Shown piece by piece: positions 1 to 12,424 of a stretch of DNA of 64,000 nucleotides. The translations under genes and the position numbers were made by a program. Source of the stretch: Blasia pusilla (taxonomy: Eukaryota > Marchantiophyta > Marchantiopsida > Blasiales); contig CM114271.1 in NCBI GenBank assembly GCA_050084515.1, forward strand, positions 5,704,001-5,768,000, written 5' to 3'. The number at the start of each line of letters is the position of its first letter. Position 1 is the first letter of the stretch. The notes under the pieces were generated by a model. That model saw nothing but the letters and a program-made list of their open reading frames with translations. It had not been told where the DNA came from and did no database searches.

Positions 1-1319
1 GCTAGAGAGCGGGATTGGATTCTACAGCGAGCTAGACGGTTCCGGTGGGAGGTCACACATATGTTGCAAGTGTGGGAGGATGGTAGAGTACGTGTAGTGC
101 CTCATCCTTCATAGAGAGCACGTTTGGTGGGTCATGCCCACAAAGAGTTGGATCATTTTGGAGTGAAGCGGACGTACAACTTGCTCTAAATATAGTATTG
201 GTGGTAAGGCCAGTAGCTTGACGTTCAACAGTTTGTTGCCATGTGCGGGCATCGTTCAATGCTCGAATCCACAATTGCATCCACTTCCGATCATGGGTTT
301 AGGTTATAGATGGAGTTTGGATTTTGCAAGACCTTTACCTTTGACGGAGCGCCATAGTCGTTATGTGTTGGTGATGGTCGAGCACTTCTCGAAGTGGATA
401 GAGTTGGTTGCATTGTTTGACAAAATGAGTAAGGGAGTAGCATATGCCTTCCTAGATTGAGTGTTGAGTCATTACGGTGCACCATATGAGGTGTTGACAA
501 ACCAAGATACCGAGTTTTGCGGGGAGTTTCAAGCCTTGTGTGATGAGGCGATGATCGACCAGTGCACCACTTTGCTAGATCATCCTCATGCGGATGGACT
601 AGCGGAGAGGGTTGTGCATACGGTGAAGAGAGGATAATACAAGTATGGCATGCAGAGAGGTCACATAGGAGATTGGGACCTCCAGTTTTTGTGGTTGGCG
701 ATGGGATATAGATTCAACAGGCACGCATCCTTAGCATCTTTCTCACCATATTTGCTACTTTATGGGCGAAAGCCTAATTTACCTACGGCCATTTGTCAAG
801 GTATTGGTGAGGTGTTGAAACTTGATGACCTTGATGTATGGATGCGAGCATGTTCTCATAGGAGTGAGGTTGTTTCGGAGATTGATGCCCATGGGGTTTG
901 AGAACTTGGCGATTGCGCAGCATCCGGATACGTTGAGGTATGTGACTACTCGGGAAGGTGGTTATCGACCTACTATCCGGAGGTTTCATCAGGGAGACTA
1001 TGTCTACTTGCATCAGATGGCACCCATGATGTTGGATGTGACTTCACGGCGCACTATCTTGAGAGTGCGTGAGATTTTGCCATGTGTTGTTATCTTATTG
1101 GAGGGATGCAATGGTATGGTTTGGAAGGACCATGTGCGTAATTGTGCGCCATGTCACCTTTCGAACATTGAAAATATAGTAGTTCCTGTAGGCTTACGAT
1201 GTATGTTGTGTGGTTATGGTTGTGGTGCAGTCACTATGCTAATCAATGATGGGTGTTCGAGAGGATGGCAAATGGCATGTTTGACGCCACCTCTCACTAG
1301 GGTTCCTCAAGGACGATGA
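1..1319 (+). pseudogene. Ty3/gypsy retrotransposon integrase relic (pol C-terminal part)
   Basis: Conceptual translation from base 1, allowing stops and frame changes, follows a Ty3/gypsy integrase in order. First comes an HHCC-like zinc-binding region (GHAHKELDHFGVKRT near 130-175, then YWW near 200). The catalytic core follows. Its first Asp is in WSLDFA (codon 320-322), the second in TNQDTEF (506-508) and the Glu in GLAERVV (605-607). The Asp-Glu spacing is slightly short of the usual 35 residues. After that come RHASLASFSPYLLLYGRKP (about 711-770) and a basic C-terminal region to about 1319. Stops at about 112, 458 and 636 and a frame change near 820-900 show it is dead. The reverse transcriptase would lie left of the window. 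The LTR-like DNA at 1521 is where a 3' LTR would be expected. Confidence 0.88.
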
Positions 1320-1504
1320 ATGTTTCCCAGATTTACATATAGTAGGTAGTTCTAGATTCCAACTTGTGTCAGTGACAACGATGAAAAGAAGGCAACTAAC
1401 GATGGGCCATATGAGCACCCGACCTTTTTGCTCTTAGCGTCCTAAAGATGTATGTCATAAAAGGTAGGGATATATGACTATCTGGAGTTAGAGGGACCTA
1501 ACCA

Positions 1505-2215
1505 CCAGCTAGGGGGGCGATTGGAGATATTTTGGTACTTCTCGCCTCTGTGTTTGGATGCCATGATTTAGCATGGGATCGTGCGTGTTTTTGTGTGTGT
1601 GTGTGTGTTCGATGACAGCGATGTATGTTGTGTAGCGATATGTATGAACACGATAAGTGTCATGTCTTTTAGGATATATCGGTGAGATCTAGTAGAGCGC
1701 CTTCGCGAGTAGTGGAGGACATCTGAGGAGGTCGAGGATGACTTGTTGAGGCCCCGGGAAACTTGAGAGAGCAAGTTTCCCCTTCATTTCAGCTCATTTG
1801 GGGCCATATTTAGAAACTTGCTATTTTGGGCAATTATCATTTTAAGAATATGATCAGTTTCTATTCTAGGAAGTATCCCTTACCTCCTACATCAGTTCAA
1901 GAGCCAAGGAGGTGATTTGGGAGCATAGGTTACCATGGAGAGAGCTTGATAGCTCATTCTCTTTTATTATACCTCTTGGCATGAGGTGGCGGAGCTATGG
2001 TCCTGCTTGTCTTGTGTGTGTAACCCAAGCCTCTCATTAGGAGAGTGGGTTTGGTTTGACATTGAGAGAGACATGTGAGAGTTATGGTGTTGTAAGAGAG
2101 ATTTGACCTTATTTTATTGGAGATATTTTGGTACTTCTCGCCCCTGTGTTTGGGTGCCATTAGTTAACATGGGATCGTGCGTGTTTGTGTGTGTGTTTGG
2201 TGATAGCGATGTGTA
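1505..2215 (+). repeat. LTR-like sequence, with its start duplicated
   Basis: A purine run (aggggggcga, about 1511-1520) resembles a polypurine tract directly before TTGGAGATATTTTGG at 1520. The same start recurs at about 2118 and matches for some 100 bases (GGTACTTCTCGCC, then GGGATCGTGCGTG and a GT run). A unit of about 598 bases is therefore followed by a partial second copy. Bases 1668-2060 are also found inverted and diverged at about 62760-63190, so this is a dispersed repeat. I infer the 3' LTR of the integrase relic, possibly a tandem LTR remnant. I see no clear TG...CA ends or target-site duplication. Confidence 0.6.
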
Positions 2216-2521
2216 TGAGCATGAAAAATATGCCGATAATTTTGGAAAGAATATCTGAAATGTTAACTTGGCCCAGTAAATTCTTCATTGCGTGGGCCTT
2301 AACAAGAGTGTGAAAATCCGCAATTCCGTTGACTATTTCCCTATGCATGCACTTGTGTAAATATATCTAGGATTCAAGGCTGAAGATAGATGAGAAGGTT
2401 CAGATCTGAATGAAATACTTTGGAGCAAGGTTGCATAAAAAAACTCGTTCCATTGATGGAGAGGGTGGAATTCAGTAAATTGAACAATACGATTTGTATG
2501 CAAGACAATATTTCAAAGATT

Positions 2522-4657
2522 TTATGAGGCAACAAACTTATTCATATTGACAAGGTAAACTTTGGATAATTCATAATATAACCAATACTCACAAAATGTG
2601 ATGTGATCAAGTTGTAGTGGCCGATTACAATACAGGATAATAGGATGAATGCAGGGAACATAAAACATTCTTGTACAAGGAGTTGCGACAGTGGGGGGGA
2701 TTGGAGTAACATAGTGAACAGTTTGGGAGCGATAAATAATTGGTATTTGCATAGAGGTTAATGAAAAATCTATCGAGGAAATATATCTATTGAGGACTAC
2801 TCCGGAAATTAACTTGAGCTTAATTTCATCTAATCCTCCTAATCCTAGGGAGCGTGCAGTGTCAATGTCAATGTCTAAGGATCTTGTTGGTTCATATTTA
2901 AGGGCATATTTTAGTAGATAGAAAGACTAGTCACTGTTTGTTACCCCTTTTATGTTCATGTTGGCTCCCCATAGTAGTAAAAGCAAAGGATGGTATGGTA
3001 TTACGTTACGATGGTCTAGAGATGGTTGATAATAGTTCCATCTCATGGTTTTTGGATCAATATATGGATGAATTTATCGGTTTGGAGATGAGGGAAAGCC
3101 AAGGTGGCAATATGGTTTTTTATTTCTTTTGCGTACAATGCAGACCCCCTCTTTACACCTATATAATGGATTATTTAAGACATATTGAGAAAGAAGGTCA
3201 TCTGAGGAAAGTGTTGACACCTCATATGATGTAGATGGAGTGGACTCATAGCTTAAAGAGATATAGGCAACTATCTCTGATGTTATGTTCTTTATATTTG
3301 ATTCATCAACCCATAGTATCATGTGGCAATGTAGGTTGCCTCGTCCCTATAGTTCATACCGAAGTAAATAATAGAGTACTCTACCAAGTATCTTTGGACC
3401 GCCAAATATGAAGTGCGTTAGAAAATATTGTAATCTTGTGTGTAAAAACTGGGCACATTCTCCACGTGCATCTTGCTATGTAAATGAGGCATTGAACTTT
3501 TTCAATATGAATTCTAGATCATCATACTCACTCCATTGTGTGGCTGACACTTCGACGGTTGTTAAGGTAAGGAAGAAGTGAGACATGCCCCATTTTTGGA
3601 CCATGGACTTGAGGTCTTTCAAATGTCTACGGTGCCAGGAGGGGCTACGTGGTAATTGAGGACTGATGGAGTACTTTGATAAGTGGTAAAAGAGATCCTC
3701 CTTAGGAAGATCAGGTTTGTCTCTCCTCAATTTGTCTAATTCTCGGTTCAAAATGAAGGATCGGCTTGTAGAGCATAACACTATGGATTGCCTCAGTTGA
3801 TGCATTAATAAGGAGTATGGTTTATAGAGAGAGAATATGCTAAATTATTGTCTTGAACGGTTGTGAATGTAGTCTAAGAATGTCGAATCTCCTGTGTAGT
3901 ACCCACGTAAATATGGGAAAAAAAATGGAAACAGACTTGTTTCTATAGTGAGTTGTGGGTCTAATGAGGTACCTGTATTATCCATGAGAAGACTCTCACG
4001 AGTTGAGGAGTTCTCACGCAAATACAAGCTTCCATTGTAAAATATGTCTGCAGAAGTTCTCTTCTTAACAGGTAATGAGTAGGCCACATCTTGCAAAATA
4101 ATCAGTTCATGATGGTAGGGATCATGGTGCATGCGCATGTTGTGAGTGACCTAGCCATTCTCTTGGGATTGTTTGAGTACTCCTTCTATTGATTTAGAGG
4201 GAAAAACAACTAGACCACATAAAGGATGTGGAAGTTCTAGTAAAGTCTTGTAAGTTTTATATAGCTTGTTAACCCTCATGTTAATTGAGAGAATTTATTT
4301 TATAACATGATCAAATTGCAATGTAAGAAGAGGATCACGATTATGCATGTTAAATCCAACAAGAGGAGAATCAAGAAGGGAAGAAAGAGTGAAAAATCCC
4401 TTGTGGAAGCCATTATACTTGGCTTCAATACCTATGCATAAGTCTACAATTGACAGAAGTTGAAGCTCAAGGGGATTGACACTCAATATGCGCCTAATAT
4501 AGGCAGGTGTCATGTAAACATAAAGGGTAGTTCGTGGTGTTCTTGATGTACATTGTTCACAGACATGAAAGTAAGCTGGATGTGGTATAGTGTAGTCTTT
4601 CAAAAAGCCATTGCATAATGCATATGACGCGTAGGATGTAGACTTGGTGATTGACAT
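2522..4657 (-). pseudogene. Helitron Rep (HUH nuclease) relic
   Basis: Minus-strand fragments in the right order rebuild the N-terminal and Rep part of a Helitron RepHel protein, a rolling-circle transposase. From high to low coordinate there is a DUF6570-like N-terminal stretch (4657-4295). The Helitron-like N domain follows (FPFFFPYLRG near 3910; LPRSPSWHRRHLKDLKSMV and FFLTLTTVEV, 3690-3560). Next is GRGNLHCHMILWVDE, in which the HUH motif reads His-Cys-His (codons 3331-3323). A Cys-rich NPLYRCKEGVC...HLGFP segment lies at 3170-3080. IPYHPLLLLLW leads into YLLKYALKYEP, with the two tyrosines at 2920-2918 and 2908-2906. Last come DEIKLKLISG and RPLQLDHITFCEYWLYYE (about 2640-2575). Several stops and frameshifts make it inactive. 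I see no helicase domain below 2522. Confidence 0.86.
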
Positions 4658-4659
4658 CT

Positions 4660-7200
4660 TACTCAGAGGATTGCTATAAAGAACTTAGCCACAATAGCCA
4701 CAAAATTATAGCATTTTTAATGTCCTTGAACATTCATGTTTCCATTTGAGTAGGTGTTCACTAGAGGCTGACCAAGCATAGCAATGAGTCTACATGCAAG
4801 CTTCCTATTCAAGGATATCTTTGCACAGATACAAATTCTATGCAGTCTCAACCTTTCCTTATTAAAGGTAGAGGGCTTCCTAAAGATGTTAGATCGAGTC
4901 CTTAAGTAAGTCTAGTGGTTATCAGTAGCCATTGGATTTTGCACTTGCCTCCTATGATAATGTCAAGCTTGCTATTGGTAAAATAGAAGTGTAGCATGAA
5001 TTTGGAATGACCCTCTACATATTATTACCTCTACATACAAATTTCACTCTGGTGGTCTGGTATATGGGTGGAATAATTGAATTCAAAGAAGTAGTTGTGA
5101 TGTTCCAGGCTTAAGGGTACTTTATGGTAAGGTTTACTACAAGTGTGGTTTAATACTTCTGATTTTTTAACATCAGTACTTAAGTCACTAAATACTATAA
5201 TTGGTTCCTACATAAATGGCAAAAACCCTGAACTCACTACCTGAGTACTGGAAGTAAGGAGAGGAATACGGAGAATGGAGCCTCATAATAGATTACATGT
5301 ACAAGAGCACACTATAAACATATAAGAAAGTAGTCAAGTTGAAGTAAAACTTAACTAATGAAGGCGTGAATGATGAACAAACATGAATTTGTGACTCGAG
5401 TAGTAATAGAACCGACCTGCTTTGCACTTCAAAATGGTTGACTTCTGGAGAGGAAAAGGAAAACAAGCTGAAACAGAAGAGAGGAAGTAAACCAACACCA
5501 GAGATCACATAAATGTGGTCAATCTTGGGTCTCTCGTGGTAGTACAAGTATGTGTGTGATTCAGGAGAATCCAAAGAAATCTCTATTAGTTGTCATTATT
5601 GTCAACCTCAGATAGATATAAAATAGAGTTAGGTCAAAGGTTTTGAGTTCATAGTTTAGCATTAAAAAAACGTGTGTTTGTAACGGTAGTCATTGGATGT
5701 ACCAATGATAAAGACTCAAATCAAGGAGTTTTGAGAATTGTGCACATGGTGCCGAGAAGTGAAATGAGCAGGATGTGGACTGTGAGAAGATTTTGAAATC
5801 TGCAGAGTCGTGGACATCTAGCTAGGAGCTAGTGAACCCTCATTGAAGTATTCATTGAAGCTTTAGGAAAGCAATTGGATGGAGTAATCCTGGGTGAGCT
5901 TGAGCATGACAAGAGCTAGCCTTTCACCTTTACCAAGACTTCTTATATTGTTGATTGTCAAGTAAGACTCTACACCTTGGTGTTTTACAACTAATGCGGA
6001 TGTGACTAAGTTGGGATACCGTCCATCAACTTGATTGATCCTGCACATCGACTACAGAGCAAAAAAATAGTCTAGACATTCTGAGTAGTAGATAGAGGTA
6101 TAGAATTTTAACTCAAGAGGTTCATCGACCTCGTTTAGTAGGCGCTTTCAACCATCCAAGAACATGGATAGCACTCTCTTCCATTGCTAATAATATGTAT
6201 GGATTTTGTGACCAAGTGTAAGTCTACACTCACACTTACACGGTGGATGTAGGCTATCTGCTGTATGTTGAAAATGAAAGCAGACTCATAGAGGAATCTA
6301 CCCTTGATAACCCTAGGATTAAACCCTTGGTAGTGCATCAAAATTTCTTCTTATGTGCTTGTGACACTCGACACCAAACGTCGAAGGCTCTAGAGATGTT
6401 GCTACACTTGAGATACTCATAATCATAGACCTGCATTGAAAGTTGGAAGTTGTCAAAGACAAGGTGGTGTGTGTGATGAGGAAGAATGGTGACTACTCTA
6501 CATACTTATAATTGAAGCAACATATGATTGATAAGGGCACCAACTATGACAATAAAAAACAACAAGGAAAGTCAAACGATGTAAAAGAAAGGTGACAAAA
6601 AGTCGCAAGACACTTCACAACGGACGATTGGTGTGAGGAATCCTTCTGTTGATCTAGAATTTGCCTATTTATGATTGCTGATGAGGAAATGCGAATTGCC
6701 TTTTGTGCACATGGGTCACCAATCTGATCGTGCATTTGGATTTCCTCAGTTCTGAGCTACACAGATGGTGCATTCTACTTCGATTAAGGAGCAGACACAA
6801 AATCCAACATTAGAGTTTCCCATGACGAAAGTTCGCAGGTGCTTAAGGTCTCAAGGGAACTACTTCAGGGGCATTCTCCTACTATATTTGACGATATCGT
6901 TGCCATATTGGAAAAGGGACATCAAGAAAACATTAAACAATAGGAAAAACAAGTCATAAGAGATGATGACAGAGCGAGGAGTTTCTACTCCAATCGGGAA
7001 ACAATAACATGATGGACTCGCAAAGCTATCTCGCTCACAAGAGTCAAAGAATCGGCCATTACAAGTTCATCAAAAGATGGTGACTATGACCAACAATGTT
7101 AGGTCTATTTGGCTCTTATCGTTGTGGTATCCATGTAGTGCATATCACTGCCGAGTGATAGAAACACGATGACTTTGAGTACTCCGAGGGCTGCTAAGAA
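4660..7200. other. Unassigned region with short degenerate reading frames
   Basis: I recognise no gene here. On the minus strand, 6341-5863 can be read with two frame changes as a protein-like stretch (GRFLYESAFIFNIQQIAYI, then DGRYPNLVTSALVVKHQG and SYLTINNIRSLGKGER). Its composition resembles coding sequence more than AT-rich spacer, so it may be a broken transposon or cargo gene of the Helitron next door. A 93-codon frame at 5574-5293 is hydrophobic and shows no known motif. The remainder is AT-rich spacer. Confidence 0.3.
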
Positions 7201-7207
7201 CATCGAG

Positions 7208-7211
<4 letters not shown>

Positions 7212-7287
<76 letters not shown>
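7212..7287. repeat. GA/TC microsatellite
   Basis: Uninterrupted GA dinucleotide run of about 75 bases. Long Arg-Glu or Leu-Ser reading frames across it are artefacts of the repeat. A short GAAA run lies at about 7650-7673. Confidence 0.97.
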
Positions 7288-7289
7288 GG

Positions 7290-8285
7290 TGAAAAAGAGG
7301 AGGAGAACCAAGAAGCTCCAAGTAAGTAAGAGACCTGATCAACAAGAGAAACCTCAAAATCCGTAGAGCAAAGGCTCGCGCGAAGATGTTCATCAGAGAA
7401 AGTAGCGAAGAAGATCCCGAAAGCATAAGGCGCCCAAAAGGTTTAAGAAAATCAGGAGAGTAAAATGCCCGGAAGAAGACCCATTTTAATTGAGTTCTCA
7501 AAGAGCAAGATCTCGAGAACACAAAGCCGCGGAAAGTGTGAAGGAACAGAACCGCGTCGATCTAAAGAGAACAAAATGCCACAAAAAATAGCAAATGTGA
7601 AGTCGATGCAATCGATGTATAGAGCGCGCAACAATTTCATAAAATACAAAGAAAGAAAGAAAGAAAGAAAGAAATTAGGAAACACGCTTGGAATGGAGAC
7701 GGAAAAGAAAGGTCTCTCTCTTGTATCCGTATATTGAGGCGAATATGAGCTATGTTTTGAACGTAGGAGTAAATTTTTATGGAGAATCCGATGAGCACGC
7801 TCCAAGCGAGATGGTCCATGCAACATGCAACAACGATCAAGAGATAAAATTGAAACGACGGCTTCCTACACTCCCTGCATTGTTTCCGCACAAACTAGGA
7901 GAGTGTTGTAGTACTCCCTACAAACATAGTGGAACGGTAGTGCTAATAAACATTTGCTACATATGCAAAAAGTCTAGGTGGAGTGCTTCCCTGCCCAGAT
8001 AAGAGACGAATGATTTCCCTAAACAACATTTATAGCACAGTCCCTAAACAACATTTAATTAAGGCGTAGTCCCTAACCAACATTTAATTTAAGGCCTACT
8101 TGTAGGGGCCGTAAGTAATGTGGATGAGATATCAAGACTATCTTTTTTTGTAATTCCACTTTTTTATGCATTAGTAGTGCATGTCATAGTGCTGGCCCAT
8201 GGTAAATATTTATGTATCCCTACCCAATTTTGTTTGATCCCATGACATGTACAATATATGTAAAGTGTGGCTGTGTCTACCTAGT
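7290..8285. other. No recognisable gene
   Basis: Reading frames of up to 125 codons on both strands overlap each other and show no known motif. Between about 8027 and 8095 a short unit (AGTCCCTAAACAACATTTAA) occurs roughly three times in tandem, once as CCCTAACCAACATTTAAT. Confidence 0.5.
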
Positions 8286-8287
8286 TG

Positions 8288-8720
8288 AAATGCAAATCTA
8301 CATGTTGATGGATGAAAATTGGCAAAGCCTTGGCCTAACCATTCTTGAACCCAACCCATTTCGATACTACTATGAATATTTAAAGATCATATAATGATTG
8401 AGACAGAGATCAAACAATTGGATATGACAAAATTTGGGTATCCTTTCACTTGTGGCAAGACTCCAATGTTATTAATGTCCAATCCAACCTGAGATGCAAA
8501 TCTACATGTGGATGGTTGAAAATTGACCATGTCTGGGCCTATTCGTGTTTTTTAATATTTCCATTTCAAAGCTACTATGAATATTTAAAGTTAAAATATA
8601 CATTTAAACGGAGACAAAATAATTGCTCATGATCAAGATAATATTTTGATACCCTTTTACTTGCGGTAAGATGCAAATGGATATCAATGTCTAATCCAAG
8701 ATTTGGAACTAAATTGCGAA
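8288..8720. repeat. Diverged tandem repeat, about 205-bp period
   Basis: ATGCAAATCTACATG followed by GATGGTTGAAAATTG appears near 8290 and again near 8493. CTACTATGAATATTTAAAG appears near 8368 and 8572. Both pairs are about 204 bases apart. The blocks following each, with AATGTCTAATCCAA-type sequence near 8475 and 8690, also match. At least two copies and part of a third are present. No coding potential is apparent. Confidence 0.75.
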
Positions 8721-8859
8721 ACTCTAAGTGTTTGGAGTTATTAATGAAATCCACCGTTCTTAGGTTAGGGTTAAAAATTTGGTGACATGAAGGCACTTGA
8801 GTAATCTTTCACACCTGACTGTACAACATTGTGTTCGTTGGCCACCGCAACTTTGGACG

Positions 8860-9690
8860 GCCCCACCCAAACTTTAACTATTTGAAGTAATTTTTATACT
8901 CCAATGTTCAGAGGGGTAGGTCATGTGGTTATCGATGGAGGCACTTGGGTATCCTTTGAAAACTACATCAAGATAAATGTGGTTGTTGAAAATAACGGTG
9001 TTTGACTTATGTGTATGAACTTTGATAATTTGGAGTAATTTTTGTACTCAAGTGTTCAGAGGGGTAGGTACAAATAGTGACTTAATGAAGGCACTTAGAT
9101 ACACTTTCACACTTTCATATACATCAATGTACTCGTTGGCCAGAGAGGATTTGGAAAGACCTACACAAACTTTGACTATTCGGAGTTATTGGTGTACTCT
9201 AGTGTTCATAGGGTATGATTATTTGGTTATCAATGGAGGCAGTTAGGTATCATTTGAAACTCACGTGGAGACAAATGTGGTTGTTGGAAATTTCTTTTTT
9301 TGGACTTCCGTGCGTGAACTATAGTAATTTATAGTATTTTTTATACTCAAGTGTTCAGAGGGTAATGTAAAAAAAAGTGAATCAATGGAGACACTGTGGC
9401 ATACCCTTTTGACATCTTTGTGGAGACAAATGTGGTCATTTGAAACGGATATGGCTTTGGACTCCCATGCATGAACCTTATTTATTTAGGATAATTTGTG
9501 TAGTGCCGGTGTTTAGAGGGCATGATACAAAAAGTGACTCAATGCATGCACTTGGGTATACCCTTGCACACCTACTTGGAGGCAAATGAGGCCATTAGCC
9601 ATGATGGCATTGGACATTGAACGCTCCAACTCCGACTATTTGGAGTTATTGGTGTATTTGATTGCTCACACTACATGGCCGTGAGAAACC
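8860..9690. repeat. Diverged tandem array, about 150-bp period
   Basis: The motif GTACTCAAGTGTTCAGAGGG and variants recurs with its GTTCA core at 8906, 9054, 9204 and 9353, then as variants at about 9511 and 9664. Intervals are 148-158 bases. Between the anchors, each unit carries GGAGGCACTTGGGTATCC, GACAAATGTGGTTGTTG and GAACTTTGAT-like blocks. Six or so units of an old satellite-like array are visible. The neighbouring 205-bp repeat shares some of these blocks, so the two may be related. Confidence 0.82.
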
Positions 9691-9699
9691 GTGTCTTTG

Positions 9700-10470
9700 G
9701 AATGCCATTTGTATAACGTCTACTATATAATCTGACATTTAGACATCCACTCAAAACCAGACTAGAAATTCAGCCAGTGCACCAATAGTAAAGTCAGAAA
9801 ATTGATGTTATGGATTTCAATTTGTGTGTTTGATGTAGATTGTAATATGCGTCTTGAATTTTTGCATGAGGTTTCCCAACGCCTCGGAAAATAGCATCTT
9901 ACACTTATCGGAAGAGTCACGTGACATTTGGATGCAAGGGTTGAAGTATCCTACTTATAGCTTCATGATCTAACTTTGTTTAAATTTCCTTAAACTTAAA
10001 ATTTTCTTTTCGGTTGAAGGGTGGTAGAGAATTTGGTCTGCACCCACGTCTTCTATGTAGAACTTCAACCCAATCCATCTTCCTTCTCAAACAATCGATC
10101 CATTGGCACATATGCTACAAATCTTTATGGACGTTGTAGACTACGTCATGAAAGTTAGAGGGTGCTAACTTTGATATAATTTGAACATTAAATCTCATAG
10201 TGCTAAATCTCATATTGATTTGATATTAATAAAAAAAGAATGATTTTTAATCAATAAACTTTGCATGCCAATTATATGCACACAATTTTCTATAAAAAAT
10301 TTCAATACATAAATGACATCCTAACTATATCAAACACATACCATATTCTAATTGATATCAAAATGATGTAGCTCCAAGTTTTGTGATGTAATAGACTTAA
10401 TGTTGGAAGTACACCCGCGTTGGACTCACTTTTGGCCTTGTAGATGAGCAAGGATTCGTACAATAACTTC
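9700..10470. other. No recognisable feature
   Basis: AT-rich sequence without a coding signature. It may be non-coding flank of the MULE relic to the right. I found no terminal inverted repeat by eye. Confidence 0.4.
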
Positions 10471-10472
10471 AT

Positions 10473-12420
10473 TTATTGTAAAGTGCGATCAAGTATAGTT
10501 TGCTTGCATTGAGCATCTTGAATGTATTCTATGATTTGCTGAAATATTTGTTGAATATCATGAGCAATACATTTTCCCATGCTGATGCTCCCATCGTCAT
10601 GAGTTTCATCATATGGAAATAAGTAACTTGCGTAGTCAACATTGATATCATGAGAGTCAAAAGGCGTAGACCCGCTTGAGGCTTTCATGAGGCTTTGAAC
10701 ACCACTTGCGTTTGTTCCACATTTTGTGCCAAGATATAAGAGGATTTGGATTTTTTTATGGCCGGACAATAGAAGACACTCACCGGCACATCATCGGAGT
10801 ATGGTTATGTTTAGTTGCAACTGGAGAACCTAGAATGCATTTTCTTGTTGTCTTGATTGTAGAAAGCATATAATAGACCTTTTTTATCAAGAGAAGCCAA
10901 TTCAATTGCACGATTATCTGGTGCTTGCACGTGAATCCTTCTTGAGCATAAGGACATGTCCATGCCGTAACTTTCGAATCGTAGTCCCAAATAGAGTGGA
11001 AAAGATAGGCTTTGTCTTACTTTGTACCTTGGCATATTTTCTAATTTCTTGCAATTCAAACACAATTGAAATATGTTCATCATGAATAGCTTTGGCATTC
11101 TATATGGTCATCCTCATTCTTCATAGATGGCCTTGTTCCACACCCTACCCTCAGACTTTAAGAGGGCCATATACTAGAAGAAGTATTCAATCTCATTGAT
11201 TAGAATGGACAATAGCCAAATAATGGACCGAGTATGGCTTGATTGCGCAAAGATGCATTTTCAAGGTAACATGTCACCTTTCTATTGCTGCATTTGTATC
11301 TCGGGAAGGTATGGCTTCTATGCAATACCCCTTTGCCCATGTGGAAAAATTGGGATATCAATAAAAAACACAATATTTCATGAAGTGCATCCCTGAATTG
11401 GCATACTTGTGGATGAACTTGATAGATTGTTGGGTTGGATCTGCAATGAACATGCGATCTTCATCACATAAAAGATATCTAGTGTATATTCATATGCAAT
11501 GCTTCCGCTCGAACTTTGATGCTCGTGAGAACTTCAACAACCTTTTTATGAGTGTGGCATTGGAGATTAGCCCAAACCATAGGTAGATTCAATTTTTGAA
11601 TGCATCAAACCCAAGGAAAATGAAGTACTGGTATTGTCATACAAGAAAAAAAAAAGTTTTAGTATGACATTCTCACGAGAGTTTGTTGAAGCTACTCTAA
11701 ATACTTGCAGAAAACATTGTATTCCGAAAGTTTAGGAGGAGAATACCATTTATTTGGAAAACCACAATAACACTTAGAAAATTGTTTATTCAACTATGAT
11801 TGTTTTTAGTAAAATATGCAAGATTCTAAAAAGAAGGAGCATACAAAGGAATAAAGTTATGTATCAACTTACCTTGTACATGTTGATTCCATGGGTGGCA
11901 TCCATGCTAATGGCACCATCATCTCCAAATCGAATGAGATTATGTGGCATCCATGATGTTGAAAATACAAGACAAAATGATTTATTGGTGACGGAGTCAA
12001 AGGGTTTGTAAAGCAATCCATGATCCGGGTGTCTTTGAACCCACGTCTGAATCGTTGTTGCATCATATGTGGTGTCGTATCCGCCTTCTCCACTTCTCAT
12101 TGCATTCTTACTTTTTAGAATATATTAATGCATGAGTAAGGTGCCTCTTGCTAGAGTTTTATTTCTAGAAATGTTGTTTCCCATACAATATCTGATCCAC
12201 TTTGTATGCATTTTCATGATGTGGCGGGAAGAGATACTCACATGTAGCAGACGTTCCACAAAGTCTCTATGTGTAGTGGTCAACTTTGGGGCTAGGTTCA
12301 CATTGCACACGGTAAAAGTCTCATCTATATCGTTGTGATAGTATCTACCATCTTTATCTATGTGGTGGACTTGAAGGAAATGAATTAGCATCATACCACA
12401 TCTATCATAAGGAGATACTG
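10473..12420 (-). pseudogene. MULE (Mutator-like) transposase relic
   Basis: Fragments on the minus strand follow the order of a Mutator-like DDE transposase. The pre-catalytic region is at 12420-12125 (IHFLQVHHIDKDGRYYH; LTTTHRDFVERLLHVSISS). IQTWVQRHPDHGLLYKPFD and FSTSWM lie at 12060-11950. The block around the first catalytic Asp is GAISMDATHGINMYK (Asp codon 11902-11900). Further on, in frame with a few stops, are DPTQQSIKFIHKYANSGMHF, a tryptophan-containing WAKGYC block and a TNAAIER..HVTLK motif (about 11460-11250). This last motif is characteristic of MULE proteins near the third acidic residue. The segments at 11098-10811 and 10769-10473 would be the region before and after a SWIM finger, but I cannot place its Cys/His residues. 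A 97-codon frame at 13037-12744 may be more N-terminal sequence. Frame changes and stops mark it as inactive. Confidence 0.78.
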
Positions 12421-12424
12421 TAAC

